The notes under the pieces were generated by a model. It ran no database searches, was not told where the DNA came from, and worked only from the letters and a program-made list of their open reading frames with translations. Positions 6,818 through 7,397 of a DNA stretch of 7,397 bases are shown one piece after another (the first letter of the stretch is position 1; every line of letters starts with the position of its first letter). Position numbers and translations under genes: made by a program. This stretch comes from an uncultured Megasphaera sp. (lineage in GTDB: Bacteria > Bacillota > Negativicutes > Veillonellales > Megasphaeraceae), in contig CALBLM010000149.1 in NCBI GenBank assembly GCA_937895695.1, forward strand, positions 1 through 7,397, in the 5' to 3' direction.

Positions 6818-7076
6818 AGTAATTTACCCCTTTGCTTTCACCGTTGCGTTTTATCTGAAAAATATATACCCGTATTTATCGGGCCAGAAGAACAACCGTT
6901 TCTACATGATACGATATGTCCTGATTGATGTCATTTTTCGTGAACCGATCCGGACTACTGTGGATTTTAGCAAAATATCGCCGTTTGTTTATGGAAACAT
7001 AGCAACAAATTCTGTAGCAAAAAAGTGTTGACACAACTTGCTATTCATATCACAGTCTGAACCCCGCCCGTCCACG

Positions 7077-7095
7077 AAAAAAGTTCGACTTTTTT
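7077..7095. terminator. Weak terminator-like hairpin
   Basis: AAAAAAGT (7077-7084) and ACTTTTTT (7088-7095) form an 8-bp stem with a three-base loop. Only one pair is G-C, so termination would be weak. It could serve the plus-strand coding scrap or the minus-strand RhuM fragment, or be chance in AT-rich sequence. Confidence 0.3.
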
Positions 7096-7142
7096 ATTCA
7101 TTTTTATTATTATAGTAATTCCAACATAAAAGTCAAATTTAT

Positions 7143-7180
7143 CGAAGAACTACCATCGCCTCCACCTTGTCTGTTCTTCG
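7143..7180. repeat. 8-bp inverted repeat, CGAAGAAC / GTTCTTCG
   Basis: CGAAGAAC (7143-7150) and GTTCTTCG (7173-7180) are perfect inverted copies separated by 22 bases. They lie just beyond the premature end of the RhuM-like fragment. This could be a hairpin, an operator or part of a mobile-element end; nothing in the window decides among these. Confidence 0.35.
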
Positions 7181-7200
7181 TACAGATAACAGATAAACGG

Positions 7201-7397
7201 CTATTTTTTCCTAACTGAATCCCGGATAGTTACAACTTCCGCAGGCTCTGAGTCGGAATAACTCTTCTTAATATGCTCATTGATTGTACAAACATCCACA
7301 TCATACAGTGTAACCATCATCTTCTGTGTCAGCCATATATTCTTATCCTCATAAAGCATTTCAATGCTGTTCTGCTCATCACCAACAGAGGTAACAT
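7201..7397 (-). pseudogene. RhuM-family protein, N-terminal fragment (partial at window edge)
   Basis: Read on the minus strand from the right edge, one frame gives 64 residues before a TAG at 7203-7201. They contain the hallmark RhuM N-terminal run: IEMLYEDKNIWLTQKMM, then TLYDVDVCTINEHIKKSY, then SEPAEVVTIR. Intact members, often annotated as virulence protein RhuM, are about 330 residues and continue after TIR with a segment such as KFRIVQTEG. Here the match stops at DSVRKK and a stop codon next to a run of six A, which suggests a frameshift or replaced sequence. I found no continuation in the other frames further left. The true start lies outside the window. RhuM genes are typical of accessory regions, sometimes near restriction-modification genes; their molecular role is unclear. 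Confidence 0.75.

Larger units (their letters stand above)
6818..7200. other. Gene-free stretch with small repeats and a possible coding scrap
   Basis: No complete gene is supported on either strand. A CCCG-N7-CGGG dyad (6869-6883) lies about 50 bases upstream of the LysR start and may be an operator. On the plus strand, 6840-7031 reads as an open stretch ending in a stop, with protein-like content (RTTVDFSKISPFVYGNIAT), but it has no ribosome site or start of its own and I recognise no family. GTTGACACAAC (about 7028-7038) is a short palindrome. Together with the broken gene at the right edge, this looks like an eroded accessory segment. Confidence 0.5.

Noticed and set aside
7028..7060. TTGACA as a plus-strand promoter
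   Set aside because: No acceptable -10 element lies 16-18 bases downstream and no gene follows on that strand.
6756..7200. IS66-type transposon remnant
   Set aside because: A few residues (NIATNS on plus; a minus-strand RRTDK stretch) vaguely recall IS66 proteins, but the matches are short and lie on opposite strands, which does not fit one element.
1..7397. CRISPR arrays, tRNA or rRNA genes
   Set aside because: No regularly spaced repeats and no tRNA- or rRNA-like conserved stretches were seen on either strand.

Overview
The window looks like chromosome of a low-GC Firmicute, plausibly a Gram-negative-staining Negativicute such as a Veillonella or Megasphaera relative. The Firmicutes signs are strong AGGAGG-type ribosome binding sites, a two-component TatA/TatC translocase and a class I cyclic-di-GMP riboswitch. 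The genus is a guess; the phylum-level call is firmer.

Layout, left to right. At 130-666 (+) is a small secreted or membrane-anchored protein with two PepSY-like units and a His/Asp-rich stretch, closed by a good terminator. Next comes a promoter (818-846), a c-di-GMP-I (GEMM-I) aptamer (about 871-958), two successive terminator-like hairpins (949-983 and 999-1040), and a Cache-HAMP-GGDEF diguanylate cyclase (1063-2736, +). The enzyme predicted to make c-di-GMP therefore sits behind an RNA sensor for that molecule, and its protein lacks the usual RxxD product-inhibition site. A bidirectional hairpin (2752-2797) separates it from the convergent tatA-tatC operon (3785-2826, -).

Divergent from tatA, across a 224-base spacer, is a gene (4010-5185, +) for a protein with a textbook twin-arginine signal (SRRSFLK) and an HD-type metal-site pattern. 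It is a likely local substrate of the neighbouring Tat translocase and the least familiar gene in the window.

The right part shows decay. An aldo/keto reductase gene (5760-5340, -) has lost its middle: its N-terminal third is joined to its own C-terminal tail in a different frame. Upstream of it lie a near-perfect 19-bp hairpin and an intact LysR-type regulator (6817-5906, -). From 6818 to about 7200 there is no convincing gene, only small repeats and a possible coding scrap. The right edge carries the N-terminal part of a RhuM-family protein (-) cut short by a stop codon, which suggests an accessory or remnant region.
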